Below, one piece after another: positions 46,341-58,445 of a stretch of DNA of 64,000 nucleotides (positions are counted from its first letter, which is position 1; each line of letters begins with the position of its first letter). This DNA is from Dryomyza anilis. Its lineage: Eukaryota; Arthropoda; Insecta; Diptera; Dryomyzidae. Where the stretch lies: the NCBI GenBank assembly GCA_951804985.1, contig OX638131.1, forward strand, positions 1,612,001 to 1,676,000, given 5' to 3'. Both the position numbers and the translations under genes were made by a program. The notes beneath the pieces are model-generated. The model ran no database searches, was not told the DNA's origin, and worked only from the letters and a program-made list of their open reading frames with translations.

Positions 46341-47720
46341 CACGGAAAAAAAGTATTCGTATTGACGAATTTTAACTTTTAAATTATGATTCATTCATAA
46401 TACAAATGATGATGAACTACTCATAATATTTTTAAATTATGATTCATTGCCTTGATGAACTATTCATAATATAAATATATAAATGACGATGAACTATTCA
46501 TAATATAAATGATTAGCAAACATAATTTTTTTTAATTTATCAATTATTTGATGAATGACTGAAGAAATGAACTTCTATTAAAGGTTTTATTGCTCTAACA
46601 TGGTAAGCCATATTTTTCAAAAACCACTTTATTCATTCAACGCATTAATGATTACAGCACAGACAAAAATAATCTTCAATAAGATGATTTCATTCATCAA
46701 TATTATGAATTTGTTCATCAACTACCATATTTATGATATGGATGATCTGTAGCCGCGGTAGCTCAGTGGTTAGTGCGTTGGACTGCGAGCCGAAAGGTCC
46801 CCGGTTCAAGACTGGACTGGGGCTAACAACATCTTTTCATAGAAACATTTTCTATACCGCGCTACCTCTCGTCAGTAAATGGCAAACCTACGAGAGTAAA
46901 ACCATTGCCTATGAAAAAGCTCTCACCCGCCGTTCGGATTCGGCAATAAACTGTAGGTCCCACCACTTTGAGTACAAATATAACACGCACAGCTCAAAAT
47001 GGTGAGAGAGCTCGGTCGAAGTTCTATACAGGACTGTAGCGATAAACTGATCTAATATATCGAATTGGGATTTTAGGTTTTCTAGTTCAATGTGATGTTT
47101 TTAAAAATAAAAATTTACAAACGAAAATTTGTTTTATTTACACATTTTGTATTTATAATTCTTATAAGGTTTATGTTATTTAATATTTAATACAAGCACT
47201 ATTGATTAAAAAAATATATTTTTTTTTGAATAATCTGTTTTTTTTTCGTTTATTTAAAAAAAAAACTAATATTTTTTAAAATAGTTACAAAAAATGTCAA
47301 AATAATTAATTTATTTTGAAATTAAAAAAAATAATAGTAAAAAATGTGTCTGAAAAAAGAAATATTTTATAAAAAAAAAATTGCCGAAAAATGTTTTTTT
47401 TTTGTTTAAAAGGCAAAATGTCTGAAAAAAAATATTTAAAAAAATATTTTTTTTCGAAACAATTTTTTTTTCGAAGTACATTTTTATTTTCCAAAAAAAT
47501 ATTAATTTTTCAAATTTTTTTTTTTTTTTAATTTTATTTTTTTTTTAATTTTATTTTTATAAAATAGTTTTTCTGAAATATTTGCATTCGAAAATCTTTT
47601 TTTTCTAATAATTTTTATTGGAAAAAATAATTTTCTTTCATTTTATTTAATTTAATTAGTGAAATCTGTAGCTATAGCTGATAAAAATCATAACATTGAA
47701 GTATTTTTCGTTTTCTGTGC
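46338..47720 (+). mobile_element. Second, diverged TGATGAAT-type element carrying SINE copy C
   Basis: It opens GCACACGGAAAAAAAGTATT and ends AAGTATTTTTCGTTTTCTGTGC, an inverted pair of about 20 bp with mismatches. It has several 'gatgaactattcataatat' repeats in the left part and A/T runs at 47,200-47,660. It abuts the right end of the previous copy. Confidence 0.55.
46749..47044 (+). mobile_element. tRNA-derived SINE, copy C
   Basis: Head GTAGCCGCGGTAGCTCAG with A and B boxes and the full family body. The 3' end is 'gactgtagcgataaac'. TGATCT occurs at 46,743-46,748 and just after the 3' end (about 47,048), a plausible short target duplication. The (ATT)n tail is nearly lost. A 90-codon frame across it is an artefact. 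Confidence 0.85.
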
Positions 47721-47724
47721 ATCG

Positions 47725-49078
47725 TAATATTCATCAGACGACGCTATTTATCACCGTTGATTTGTGTTGCAATCAACCAAATGATAGCTGGTAGCTACCA
47801 AGCAAGAACATTCAAAATTTATGGGCAGAACATGTCCAGCAGATGTATTCCGTTCTAGTTTCGTCTTTTACGAGTGCATGGAAACGTTTTGTGCGCAGAC
47901 AAAGCATTTTAATTTCTCAAGCCATAACAGCCGAAAGAAGCCAAGGGCGTGTGTCCGGACGCTATTGTTCGATGGCAATGTGGCCGATTACAATGGCCAG
48001 TTTTTGCCATAGCCTACTAAATAAAATAACTGTCGATGGACCAACATTTGAAACCACTTGCGCACCAATATCAAACACAAGTATTTTAAATTAAAATATT
48101 TAATATTTTTCAAATAAAAACAACCATTGAACTCATTTAGTGGCTGAGCGAAACAATCGAATTCTTTTGTTTTAAGACACGTCGGAAAAAAAAACTCCCA
48201 AGACTCGTCGTCACTACTGACTGGGTCAGCTTCCATGACATGCGTTAAGTGCAGATAATTGCTACGCTATTTCGAACCCTTGCAGCTAGCTACCTATCTA
48301 CCAACCAACCAACCAAACAATGTTTGCTTTTTGGCCGACACTGCGCAGAGATCATTTTGGCTAAATTAGAAAATGTTTCGGTTTTGAGCATGGGAAACGC
48401 GGTTGATTTGTTCAAAATATTTTCCACGCGCTACTCGACTTGAGGCCCCTAGACAACGCCACCGCCATACTTCAAGGTAGTTCAAGGTAACTAAAAAAAA
48501 AAAGAAAAACACCGCTAATAATATCTTTCGGAAAAGAGTTCAAATTTGACTGCTTAACCGAAATTACAACCATGTGCTGTAGCTGTAGAGCATTACTTAG
48601 ATGTTTATGATGGGAATTCGAAATGAATCAAATGGGACAATTAAAGAATTTAACGAAACAAGCGTACATTTAACGGAATGGCGTGTATAATTAAATTAAA
48701 TATGTAGCTACTACTTAGTTAATTTCAAATAATTTATGTGGTACAAGAAATTTGCCGAAACTACAACCAAAATAGTTGAAAAAAAAGAAGAAAATAAATT
48801 AGAAGACACAGATTTTTTTGTGGGTTGATGTTTAAAGAAAAAAATGACAATTAAACAATTTCATTTATAGGCCCAAATTATCGTTTTCTTATCTACAGTG
48901 ATACACCGAGAAAATGAATATAGTAAAATTTAATACATTTTTGAATTTACTACTACATTTACTCACTCTTTAAGTGCATTTGTGTTTATACGAAATGTTA
49001 TTTAGAAAAATGTATTATTTAATGTTTTTTTGGAGGATTTTAAAAACCTACTCCCATTTCAAATTTACTCCATTTACA
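47725..49078. other. Intergenic, GC-richer unrepeated patch at 47,740-48,480
   Basis: 47,740-48,480 is unrepeated with near-balanced base composition, like the other GC-richer islands, but has no domain-bearing frame. 48,850-48,900 is a fragment of the ACGATATCG repeat. Confidence 0.4.
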
Positions 49079-49448
49079 CACTCAAAATAATTTATAGGAC
49101 ATTTTACGAAATATTTTTTCGTAAATTACATGAAAAATTCGTAGAATACACGGAACATTTGTAATTTTTTTTTTATTTCCAAAATTTGTTTTATGAACGA
49201 TTCATATTTAATACGAATCAAAAATTACAAATATTTCGATACAAATATTTCGTTTAAATTACGAAACTTTCTTTATATTATTCTTTATTAGAAGTTTTTT
49301 ACGAAAGAATAGCATATTTTACAATTATAATTTAGTAAAACTATTATTTTACGAATAAATTATTAAACTTTCGTAAATTTTGAGGCTATTTGTAGAACTA
49401 TTCATTTACGAAACAAATATCAACATGGAGCTGCATTTTTATTTTAAT

Positions 49449-50761
49449 TGAAAAAAATTCCCTCAAATCCCATTAAAATTAGTCAATAGGACAATTACAC
49501 TACACAACAGCTATTCTGCGCAGCATTCAAGGTTATTTTTGCATTATGTAAAATGACGCCCTTATTCCGAAAATATGGTTTAATAATGTTTCTTTGGATA
49601 GGTTTAGAAAATATGGGCCGATATACAAATAGGAATAAAAATAAAAAATAAAAAATTAGAGCGGATCACGATTAGTTTTTGAGCACCTATTGATAGATGA
49701 ATGCATGTAATTAATTTTAAATTTTATAACTTTATCTTTAATACTTAACGAGATATGTGATCCTAAAATGTAAACCCATATTTCGTAGTGGATGTAGAAG
49801 ATTACGTTGCCTAAATCGACTGAACTTTGAATTACTATTCCACTAAAATATATTGAAAATAAATTTCACATCATTCGGAATAGCAGTTTTAAAGTTATCG
49901 TGTATAGGCGGACAGACAGACGCTCATATCTAAATCGACTCGGAAAGTGATGTTGACCAAGAAAATATATACTTTTTCATACCAGTCAAGCCTAATAAGA
50001 TGCTCTAAAGTATCCTCACATATATTTTATAACTTGTTATCCATGGGTATAAACATATTATGCGATTTTATTTAGTTAATACCCAATTGTAATGCTTTCA
50101 CATGATTTTATCTGTTCTCAAAACGTATCCATAGATTTATGTTATTTTTACATCATTTTCTTTAAAAATGTATAGGCTAATTTTGTAATATTACAAACTG
50201 TGCATCATCTTGCGTTTTAAATTTTTCGCCGTTTTTTCAATGCATTTTTTAATAAAATTTTGGTCGACAAAATTTACATTTTTCGAGTTCTTCTGTAGAG
50301 TTTTCTTAAACCAGTAAACCAATTCCAAACTATTGTAAGAAACGTTTATTGAATATTAATTTATCTTTCAGTCGATATAACAATTGCGTTTATGGGTTTT
50401 ATTAAACGCGAAATATTTACAAATATATGTGACCACCTTTTTGAAAGCTCAGTACAAAAGTTATTGCCCGAAATCTCGTAAACTTATCCGTAGAAAATTT
50501 TTTAATTCATATATTCAAATTCTGCGTGTCATTTCCAATAATACAAAAATAATGGAATTTACTGTGCAAACTTTTTTTTCTCATTTTGTGGTGTAGTGTT
50601 ATTGATTTAATAGTATACAAAAAATAAATCTTTTCATATAAACTCAATGTCATGGTATTTTCTAATTTTTAATGGTATTTTCCGATTTAAAAAATAATGT
50701 ATCCTATTGACTATTTTTAATAGTAAAAAATTATTATTTTTATTGTATTTTTTTCTGGGTG
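49449..50761 (-). mobile_element. CTATTAA-family MITE, middle level of the nest
   Basis: The left part (49,449-49,496: GAAAAAAATTCCCTCAAATC, 'ccattaaaattagtcaat') and right part (50,600-50,761: 'taatagtatacaaaaaataa', 'cttttcatataaactcaatg', ending ATTTTTTTCTGGG) together equal the reverse complement of the copy at 1,329-1,532. They are split by the next insertion. Confidence 0.75.
49497..50599. mobile_element. ACACTACAC-ended element (1.1 kb), innermost of the nest
   Basis: It starts ACACTACACAACA and ends TGTGGTGTAGTGT (12 of 13 pair). It sits precisely in the gap of the interrupted MITE, with ATT on both sides as a possible target duplication. The interior has a decayed Helitron-like core on the minus strand ('ggcggacagacagacg', 'aatatatactttttcatacc', 49,915-49,985). 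The longest frame (50,384-50,596) has no recognised domain. Confidence 0.65.
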
Positions 50762-51474
50762 TATGGAAATATTTTCAAAATCAGTGCATAATATTTATAT
50801 TTTTATGCTTGAATCGTCATTTTAATGTTCAGTTTTTTTTAAACACATTAACGATAGCATTCTTTAATTTATGAAATATTCGTAAAATTCCTTCTTTCAG
50901 TAACGTTACTTCGTCAAAATAGGAATATATTATAATTATTATTTCATACATAAATATTATAAATGTTTTCATATTCTAACGAACATTTCATAAAATGTAC
51001 GAATGCTATCGTTAAAAGTACGAAAACTTTTGTAAAATGTACGAATATATTCGTAAAAAGGTTAAAAAATATTCAATAAAAAATAACTATCTTTCGTATT
51101 ACGTACGAATAACTTTCGTAGATAAAATCTACGAAATATTATGTAGATAAATTTCAAAAATGTTTGCGTAAAATTCACGAACGCTTTCGTGCATTTATTT
51201 TATATTGAGTGCATTGACGAAAAGTGTGAAACCTAATTTTCAATGAACTGAAATAATCGCACTATGGCGAAAAACAAAGGCATATGACTTAAATTTACTG
51301 CGTATATTTTTGCTCATATTATTCATATGTAAAAATGTACCTTATTACGGAAGACATCATGGCCTGATCTTGTTCATCAAGTAACTAACAGGGTTGGAAC
51401 TAGATAAAAATACAATGATCAGTTCTTGATCATGATCTTAGTACAATTTTTATTAGGATATGTAGTAATTTTCA

Positions 51475-51889
51475 ACATGTTTCAAAAATTTCATCATCAC
51501 ATTGATGAACGATTCATAATATTGATAACTAAAAAACATCAATGTTAATAATTCATTATCCATTTGATGAATGACCGAAAAAGTGTGTATGTGAAGAATA
51601 CGTTTTATTATATTTATCAACAAATACATAAAATACAACATATATGTACATCATTTTGAAGAATGCTCTACGTCAAACCAAATTTCAATCGAATTGCTTA
51701 TTTTTCGTTCATTTTTTGCTTTACTTCTCAGTTCTCACGTAGTTCTTGTAATGGTGGCAAATTTTTGCATGAAATTTGATGCTATAATAAATATAAAAAA
51801 TGAAACTCATTCAAAAATACGATTTTAGTTCAATGATGAAATCATCAATATAATGAATACTGGTTGTTGATGAATGTTTTGTAATATAT

Positions 51890-51920
<31 letters not shown>

Positions 51921-52486
51921 TAATTACAACTTTTTATTAATAAAAAATATATCTCAAAAAAAAATTTCAGAGCTTTTTTTTTTTGAAAAACATGTATTTG
52001 AATTTAATTTTTTTTTTTTTTATTAACGAAAAAAAAACATTTTTTTTAATTTTTATATTTGATGTTTAAGAACATCATATCATCGTTGTAGAACGAAAAG
52101 TCACCAAATACATTTTTATGAAAAACTTAAATTTCGAGTTTGTTGATTAATATTATAAAAAGTAATTGATGCATTTGTAAAGTTTAAAAATCTATTAATA
52201 GATTTACATTTTCTTATCATGTGGTAAGAAAAATGGAGATCATAAATTAAAAATTGACAGATTTATAAAGATTTTTATAAATGAATATTTGGCATTTTGA
52301 AAATGTATTTGGTGACTTTTCGTTCTACAACGACGATATTGAACATTAAAAACTTCATATTGAGCATTAAAAACATTAAATAACTATTCAATACATTAAA
52401 TCATCCATATGATGAATGAATCTGATAGCTGATGAAAAAGTTCATAATATTTATGAATAAAAACATCATCATATTCTGTGTTGAGC
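51475..52486 (+). mobile_element. TGATGAAT-family element, copy with a MITE insertion
   Basis: It matches 44,830-45,090 and 45,823-46,340 in order ('gattcataatattgataact', 'ttgatgaatgaccgaaaaag', TTTA run at 51,887-51,920, 'gatgtttaagaacatcat', 'aaatcatccatatgatgaat', 'catcatcatattctgtg'). The left end is less clear than in other copies. It is interrupted at 52,080-52,336. Confidence 0.7.
52080..52336. mobile_element. TA-flanked MITE (257 bp) with 37-bp terminal inverted repeats
   Basis: The ends TCATCGTTGTAGAACGAAAA... and its inverse pair over 37 bp with a single mismatch (third base), taking in GTCACCAAATACATTTT. TA lies on each side (52,078-52,079 and 52,337-52,338). The flanks joined without it, 'aacatcatattg', match the unoccupied site at about 46,190 in the sister copy. 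It is non-coding. Confidence 0.9.
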
Positions 52487-52524
52487 AGCGACCTCCTGAG
52501 TCGATTTAGCGATTTCCTTTTGTC

Positions 52525-52640
52525 GGCTTAGACCGACAATAACTTTCATAATTCTTACTAAATTCATCACACCAACTTTCACGATTTCACTACTTCAAAA
52601 TTTACCATGTGACCTAACCTTCCTTAATGGTTATTTTTGA
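52525..52640 (+). mobile_element. Helitron-like 3' end fragment
   Basis: A hairpin arm 'gtcggcttagaccgac' (52,533-52,548), then 'ccatgtgacctaaccttcc' and a TAATGG end, in the order of the 3' end at 18,870-18,980. Confidence 0.6.
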
Positions 52641-52644
52641 AATT

Positions 52645-55600
52645 TGTCGTTTACGAAGAAATCTTTTTTTTTTGGAAATATGGTTTTTTTATAATTTTTA
52701 TTTCTATTGAAAAAAATTATTTTTATTGAAAATTGATAAATTTATTCATTATTCGTAAAAATTTGTAAGAAACAAAACTTTTTTTTTCAAAATTATTCGT
52801 ATGGGGAATAAACATTTGTCCTTGTAAAAAACCGATCAGTTATAAGAACAATATGATCAAATCAAAGTTTATTTTTAACATAAAAGGCAATTCTACAATT
52901 GCTATATTGCGATATTAGAATGCTCCGAAACCGTTGTAAATTGATTGTACTATAAATTACAATTGTTTTGGTTTGAAAGAATTTGACAATTGAGAGAACC
53001 GAAAAAGTGATATTCCTCAATCAGTCGGTGGACACAACCAATTTCTGTACTGCGTGAAAGAAAATTAAAATAACTTTGTGGCACCTACTCGCAAGTGCTG
53101 CCTGTTGATTATGTGGTAACGTAATTAAAAAAGGACTTTGACAAGGCTAACGAGACATGTGTTTCTGAAGTCTTAGTTTTTTTATTTTCCTATTCCGTTG
53201 TTGTTATAATTGACGTTGATTGCTGCAAAGCGAAAGGAAAAGTGTTTGCATTCGAGACCAAAAGAAAAACAAAGTGTTTTTTTTTTGGTTTTCATCTACC
53301 ATTTTTCATTAGCTACATTTCTCCCCCTTTCATTCATCACTAGAGTCGGAACGGATCGGATCGGATCGCAACGCAAGTGGATTGAAGCGGCTTGCAGTCG
53401 CCATGTCCATTGACTCCAACTGTGGTTGGCATGTGGTTGGCTGCCTGGTTGCTCTGTATTCGTTTTCCAGCTCAATTGAAATCAAAAGTGTAGCAGCCAA
53501 CAACAGCCTGAGTGCCTGCCTGCCTGCACAAAGTAGTTTATCCAGTTTTGTCATTTGACTTCGATTTTGGATCTGCTATAAAATATTTTCATCCAGCGGC
53601 TTCTCTAGTCCAGTTTGCTGCTGCGACTGCAACTTTTTCAAATTGCCCACCACATAGTAGTGTCGAATCGAATGTTTTCTCGAATTATTGCCATGGATAA
53701 CATCCGAACACAACACCTGAGTAAGTGACTGACTGAGTGAATTACATACTACGTACTATGTTGAGCAGGTGCTTGGACTTTTTTTGTTTTCCTGATTTGT
53801 ATAATGTTTACCCTTAATTAATGCACATTTGCATCGCAAGAGGTAAATGTTAGGCACCCAGCCAAGCAACCATTAGAGCATCCTTTCCCTGATGCAGCAG
53901 CAGCTATTTGAGTTATTTTTTTTTTAATTTTGTTGCAACTGAATTCAAGTGCAACACTTTGTCTGGTTTTCAGCTTTACGAGGGAAACTATCATTTCGGC
54001 CAATTTGGAAAGTAGTACTTTTTATGATACTGCAGCACCACATAAAATAAAAAAAATACAAAAAATATGAGCAAAAATAAATGGTTCATCCAGTCGGCAC
54101 TTGGCTTGACAATCAAGCTTTGGCTTAAATGCGGCTTCATTGCGGGCCAGATCGTCAGTGAGGCGTAACGCAGCTGAAGATGCACCGCATACCGCACAAA
54201 AGTGCATCGGACTCCAAAACAATTTCATGATGCGGCTACTGCTGCTGCTGCTGCTGGTCGACGACGACGACGAAGTTGCTGTTGTTTTGGCTCTATGTTA
54301 GAAAGTGGAGTTTGTGGCTTAATAAAGTTTTAATAATTCGGTTATCAGCGCCAAGTCCAAAAACAATGCAGGAGGTTAGATCGTAGCTTAACTTTTGACC
54401 GGTTTCGTTTCATTGCGCACGCCATTGTCACTGCTCCCGATTTGAATGTACCGTTCCTATAGTCTGCTCATTGGTCAGATCTTGTGCTAGAATTTGCGGA
54501 ATTCCGATACCTGGCATTAATAATAGTAGCTCTGAGGTGCTCAAGAATGTGCAGCTGTGGACCAGTGCTCATTCTTTTATTACTCATTCGATTGGTATAA
54601 TAAATCTTAACTAAAAAATAAATGAGCTTTCTTTAGGGTTCAGTTCTTTCTGTTTTCCGGCGTAAACCAACGATCGACAATAGAAGAAAATACTTCTTTG
54701 AATAATCGTAATTTAGATCCATCCATCAATGAAAAGTAACACAATATAACACTTAAACGAATAGTGTTAACTACTGTCTACTTTTTTATCTTATCATCTT
54801 AGGATAAGTACACGCATTATATAAGAGCCTAAAACATTACAGATTTTGTAAACCGGTCAATTTTCTAGTCGGTATTACGCCATGTTTTACATTGTGTCTC
54901 AAGGTGTGGTGCAACATGTCGTCGCAGACCACGAGTTAAGGGCCTTGTCAAGACCTTAGCACTTTCATCCATAAAAAAGTAGGGATAGGCTCAAACAATC
55001 ACCTGATATGTGCATCTATTTGGCGTGCCACAGAAAGACAAAGTCAAAATAACTTCGTTCTTTCGATTATCAATCAAACTGTGATCCGGCTTACCACCGC
55101 ATTGCATAGCATAGCATCGCATCGAATCGCATCGAACGGTAAACGTCAAATTGTGTTTTGCTTCCTAATAGCGATCTAATTACAGATACCGCATCGCTTC
55201 TCGTTTTTTTCGACAGCCGTATTTCGACTGTCGATTGCCGCCTGCCGTACGTCTGCATGGCGTGTGGGCCGGTAGCGTGATGTTCACTCATGTTCGCTTC
55301 TTGTCGAACGAAGTTCAATTAGGAAGAAACCCAAATAGTGGTTTTTTGGGTGTGTTCGAATTTAATGTATTTAACATTATTGCCATCGACGTACTTAACT
55401 CAAGGTCGACAAGATGGATGGATGGATGGATGGATGACAACAATTGAACAACCAACGAAGATCATAAAATAGTTAATAATAATTATTATAAATAAGTGAA
55501 GTGTAGGGGAGCTAGCGGCTAAGTCGAAACTTTTTGGGCATTGCTTAGTTTGGTACAGCATAGCAGTGAATTATGTCGAAAATTATAATACATACATTGA

Positions 55601-55790
55601 ATAGATTGATTTATTGATTAAAATGTGCCATATGCTGTTAAGTTCCACATTATTTAGTTTTCATAAAAACTAACAAAACATTTATTCTGTTCACTTCAAA
55701 TTCTCTGACTACTACTCTAATTATTGTGAATTTAACAATCCCTAGTATACCGATGTCTAGAACAATTCTTGGAGTAACTTCGATTGTCGA
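52645..55790. other. Intergenic with GC-richer islands and microsatellites
   Basis: Unrepeated GC-richer sequence spans 53,200-53,760 and 53,830-54,560. Around 54,238-54,275 is (CTG)n followed by (GAC)n. 55,095-55,135 has GCATA/GCATC repeats and 55,412-55,435 (GGAT)n. At 53,672-53,719 there is ATGTTTTCTCGAATTATTGC, then GCCATGG and a good donor (cctga|gtaagt), a possible first coding exon of a plus-strand gene. No second exon is identified, so I do not call a gene. Confidence 0.4.
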
Positions 55791-55792
55791 CC

Positions 55793-55963
55793 TCAGCAGT
55801 CCAGAGGTAGCGCGCTGAACTTGCATTCTGAAGGTCTCGGGTTCGAATTCCGGCTTGGGAGTGGGCGCTCGTGGTGATATTAACCACTGTAAATAGATTT
55901 CACAGTACAATGGATATAGTCTGTCTGAGTGCTGTGGATCTTAGTAGATATTAAAAAAAAAAA
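55793..55963 (+). mobile_element. Second tRNA-derived SINE family, poly(A)-tailed
   Basis: The head has GGTAGCGCGCTGAAC-type A-box sequence, an anticodon-arm-like 'cttgcattctgaaggtc' and a strong B box GGGTTCGAATTCCGG (55,847-55,861). A body of about 90 bp and an A11 tail (55,951-55,963) follow. The tail and body differ from the ATT-tailed family. TTCGAT on both sides may be a remnant target duplication. It is not a mature tRNA, because there is no closing acceptor stem. Confidence 0.7.
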
Positions 55964-55964
55964 C

Positions 55965-57150
55965 GAATAAAAAGTTCGATATTAATATTCCATCTCATTC
56001 TTATATCGAATAAGTTTTTTTTTATCAATTTTCGTATTTTGTTGTTTCGTAGATGTTATCTCCATCTTATTATTCTGATTCAAGAGTTTCTAGAGTTTTA
56101 AGGAACGATACTTCGAACCATTCTCGTTTTGAAATAACATCGATTTGAGTTACGTTCAATTATTCCCTACAATTGTACCCGTACATTTCTTTCCGATATA
56201 ATTCTTCCCCACAAAAATGCCTCACCGAGACAACTCTTTCCATGTCAAATCTTCCCCGATTAAATTCATCTTCGAGCCTGTGAAGCGATATTTAGTAAGA
56301 ATTGTCATAGGTTTGTCAAAAACCAAATATGGAAGGTTGGAAAAATATCAGATTTGATACATCGATGTCGAATTTTCATATTGTGCTTGATTTTTTATGA
56401 AATCTCATTTATATAACCGTTGTAGACATAATATCATTTATAATTGTGTAGTTTCAATATGCAATTTTTTGGTGTATAAAGATAGGAATTGAATTTATAA
56501 ATTCTCTTTCTTATTTCATTATCCATTTTTTAATATGTCCTATCAAATACGAGATATCCTCCATTTCATCAAACACACTAATTCAAATTAGCGAAAATTC
56601 GACGAACGTGAAAAATTCTTGAACACCATTTTAGTGTAAATAATATAAATATTATTATACTATAAAAAGAAGTAAATGTGCAATACTATAACATAAGTAC
56701 TTTTGAAAATATGTTATATCTAAAGTTCAGGTTTTATGGGTGGTAGATATGACGATTAGCTGATCATTCTTTTATTATTCTTAATCTATTTTTCGTATTT
56801 TTCACAGACACACTTTTGTACTCCACGTGACATAGAACGTCAAGTTTTGACTAAAATGGATATGAAGTACAAAACAAAAATCATTTTCGTAAAAGATTAA
56901 TTGTTTTTATGTAAAGTATGCAAAATATGTGCATTAATTACTTACTTAGGAATATTTTAAAAAAATATATCATATTTTTCGAAACTGAAACAATTGAGCA
57001 AACCAATTTTCAGGTGTAGAAAATCATCATAACATTTTATAATGTTCTTGCCCTTGTTATCAACGATGTCAATTCCTGATTAGACATAATAAATATTGAA
57101 CTTTTTCATAAAAATTTATAAATCCCAATAAAACTTGTCAATATATCGAA
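55965..57150. other. AT-rich intergenic, nothing recognised
   Basis: No gene and no matched repeat. Confidence 0.4.
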
Positions 57151-57166
57151 GGGTAATAAACTTCTA

Positions 57167-57475
57167 CTAGCCACGGTAGCTCAGTGGTTAGAGCGTTGGA
57201 CTGCGAGCCGAAAGGTCCCCGGTTTAATCATGGACAGGGGTTAACAACATCTTTTCATAGAAACATTTTTCTATACCGCGCTACCTCTCGTCAGTAAATG
57301 GCAAACCTACGAGAGTAAAACATTGCCTATGAAAAGCTCCCACCCGCCGTTCGGATTCGGCAATAAACTGTAGGTCCCACCACTTTGAGTAGAAATATAA
57401 CACGCACAGCTCAAAATGGTGAGAGAGCTCGGCCGAAGTTCTATACAGGACTGTAGCGCGAAACTATTATTATTA
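57167..57475 (+). mobile_element. tRNA-derived SINE, copy D (13-bp target duplication)
   Basis: The head starts CTAGCCACGGTAGCTCAGTG, with the B box altered to GGTTTAATCA. The body and (ATT)n tail are intact. TAATAAACTTCTA is present at 57,154-57,166 and 57,476-57,488, a perfect 13-bp target-site duplication, so this insertion is relatively young. Confidence 0.92.
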
Positions 57476-57769
57476 TAATAAACTTCTAAAACTGGAAAGG
57501 AATTTGGCTTGAATGAAATATAGCAGAATTTCAGTAAAATGCTACTAATATTCCAGAATTTATCTTCTGAATATTAAGAAAGCAAATTACTTAGTTATCA
57601 AAAAAGTAAACAAGATTTATTCTTCTAGATTTTGAGAAGTTAATTTATTGACTATGAAAAACCAAAAAGAATTGTTGCTGGATTCTTCGTAAAAAGAACA
57701 CGTGTTCATGTATCTGTTGTTGTTTCAAGTATAATTGCATATCGAGAATATTTGCTCTTAGTTACTTGC

Positions 57770-58445
57770 AGAATAGGAATATTAGATCGGAGATAGTCAG
57801 CCGTTGTCGCAGAGAACTCAAGGTTATCGATGAACAACACTGTTTAAAACTGTGCTGGGTACCAGGACATAACAATATTCCAGGAAATGACAAAGCCGAC
57901 AAACTGGCAAAGTTAGAAGTAAAACAGATAACACTGTAAAACCTCCTGTGGCAAACTTCGAAATACGTATAACAAACAGACTCGAAGAACAAATAATAAA
58001 AAGGTGGCACGACTCAAACTCATGCCTCGCTGCAAAAAAAATATGGAATGACATAAAAAAGGGATACAGCAAGACTATACTAGTGTTCAAAAAGACAGAA
58101 CTTAGATTACTAGTAGGAATTATCACATAACACATTACTATCACATCTTAGAAAAATGGGTTTTAGAGGGGACGACCTGTGTAGGTGGTTCGGTGATATA
58201 GAGGCCAATGTCTTGCACTATCGATCAAACGTTACAAAATTCTAGGCTCTTTTTTATTCCAGGAAATAGACGACATCAAGAACAAACATCCGCTAAAAAT
58301 AATGAAATTCATCCGCGCATCTGGATGGACGAAAATGGAAACACGTCCATTGGACACCATATAGAGGGAACACAATGGATCAACTCTGGTCTAAGTGGTC
58401 GACAACACAACGATTGCCGACACCTCAAAACCTAATCTAACCTAA
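57770..58445 (+). pseudogene. Decayed 3' end of a non-LTR retrotransposon (RNase H region)
   Basis: In plus-strand frames with shifts one reads KLCWVPGHNNIPGNDKADKL (57,847-57,910), the RNase H signature of I/R1/LOA-type LINEs, and further on MGFRGDDLCRWFGDIEANVL (about 58,155-58,215), the usual C-terminal segment of such ORF2 proteins with its Cys residues partly lost. Stops and frameshifts interrupt it. It ends in a CTAATCTAACCTAACCTA tail. No reverse transcriptase domain remains. Clade assignment beyond 'RNase H-bearing LINE' is uncertain. Confidence 0.75.

Larger units (their letters stand above)
49079..51211. mobile_element. CACTCAAAATAA-ended element (2.1 kb), outermost of a three-level nest
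   Basis: Left end CACTCAAAATAATTTATAGG, right end TTATTTTATATTGAGTG (inverse with one extra segment). Both arms are packed with 'tacgaaa/tttcgta' words (49,110-49,430 and 50,880-51,190), which is why I join them across the insertion. The terminal motif is shared with 9,308-9,909. No transposase frame remains. Confidence 0.65.

Noticed and set aside
55650..55910. 86-codon minus-strand frame
   Set aside because: Largely the reverse strand of the poly(A)-tailed SINE.
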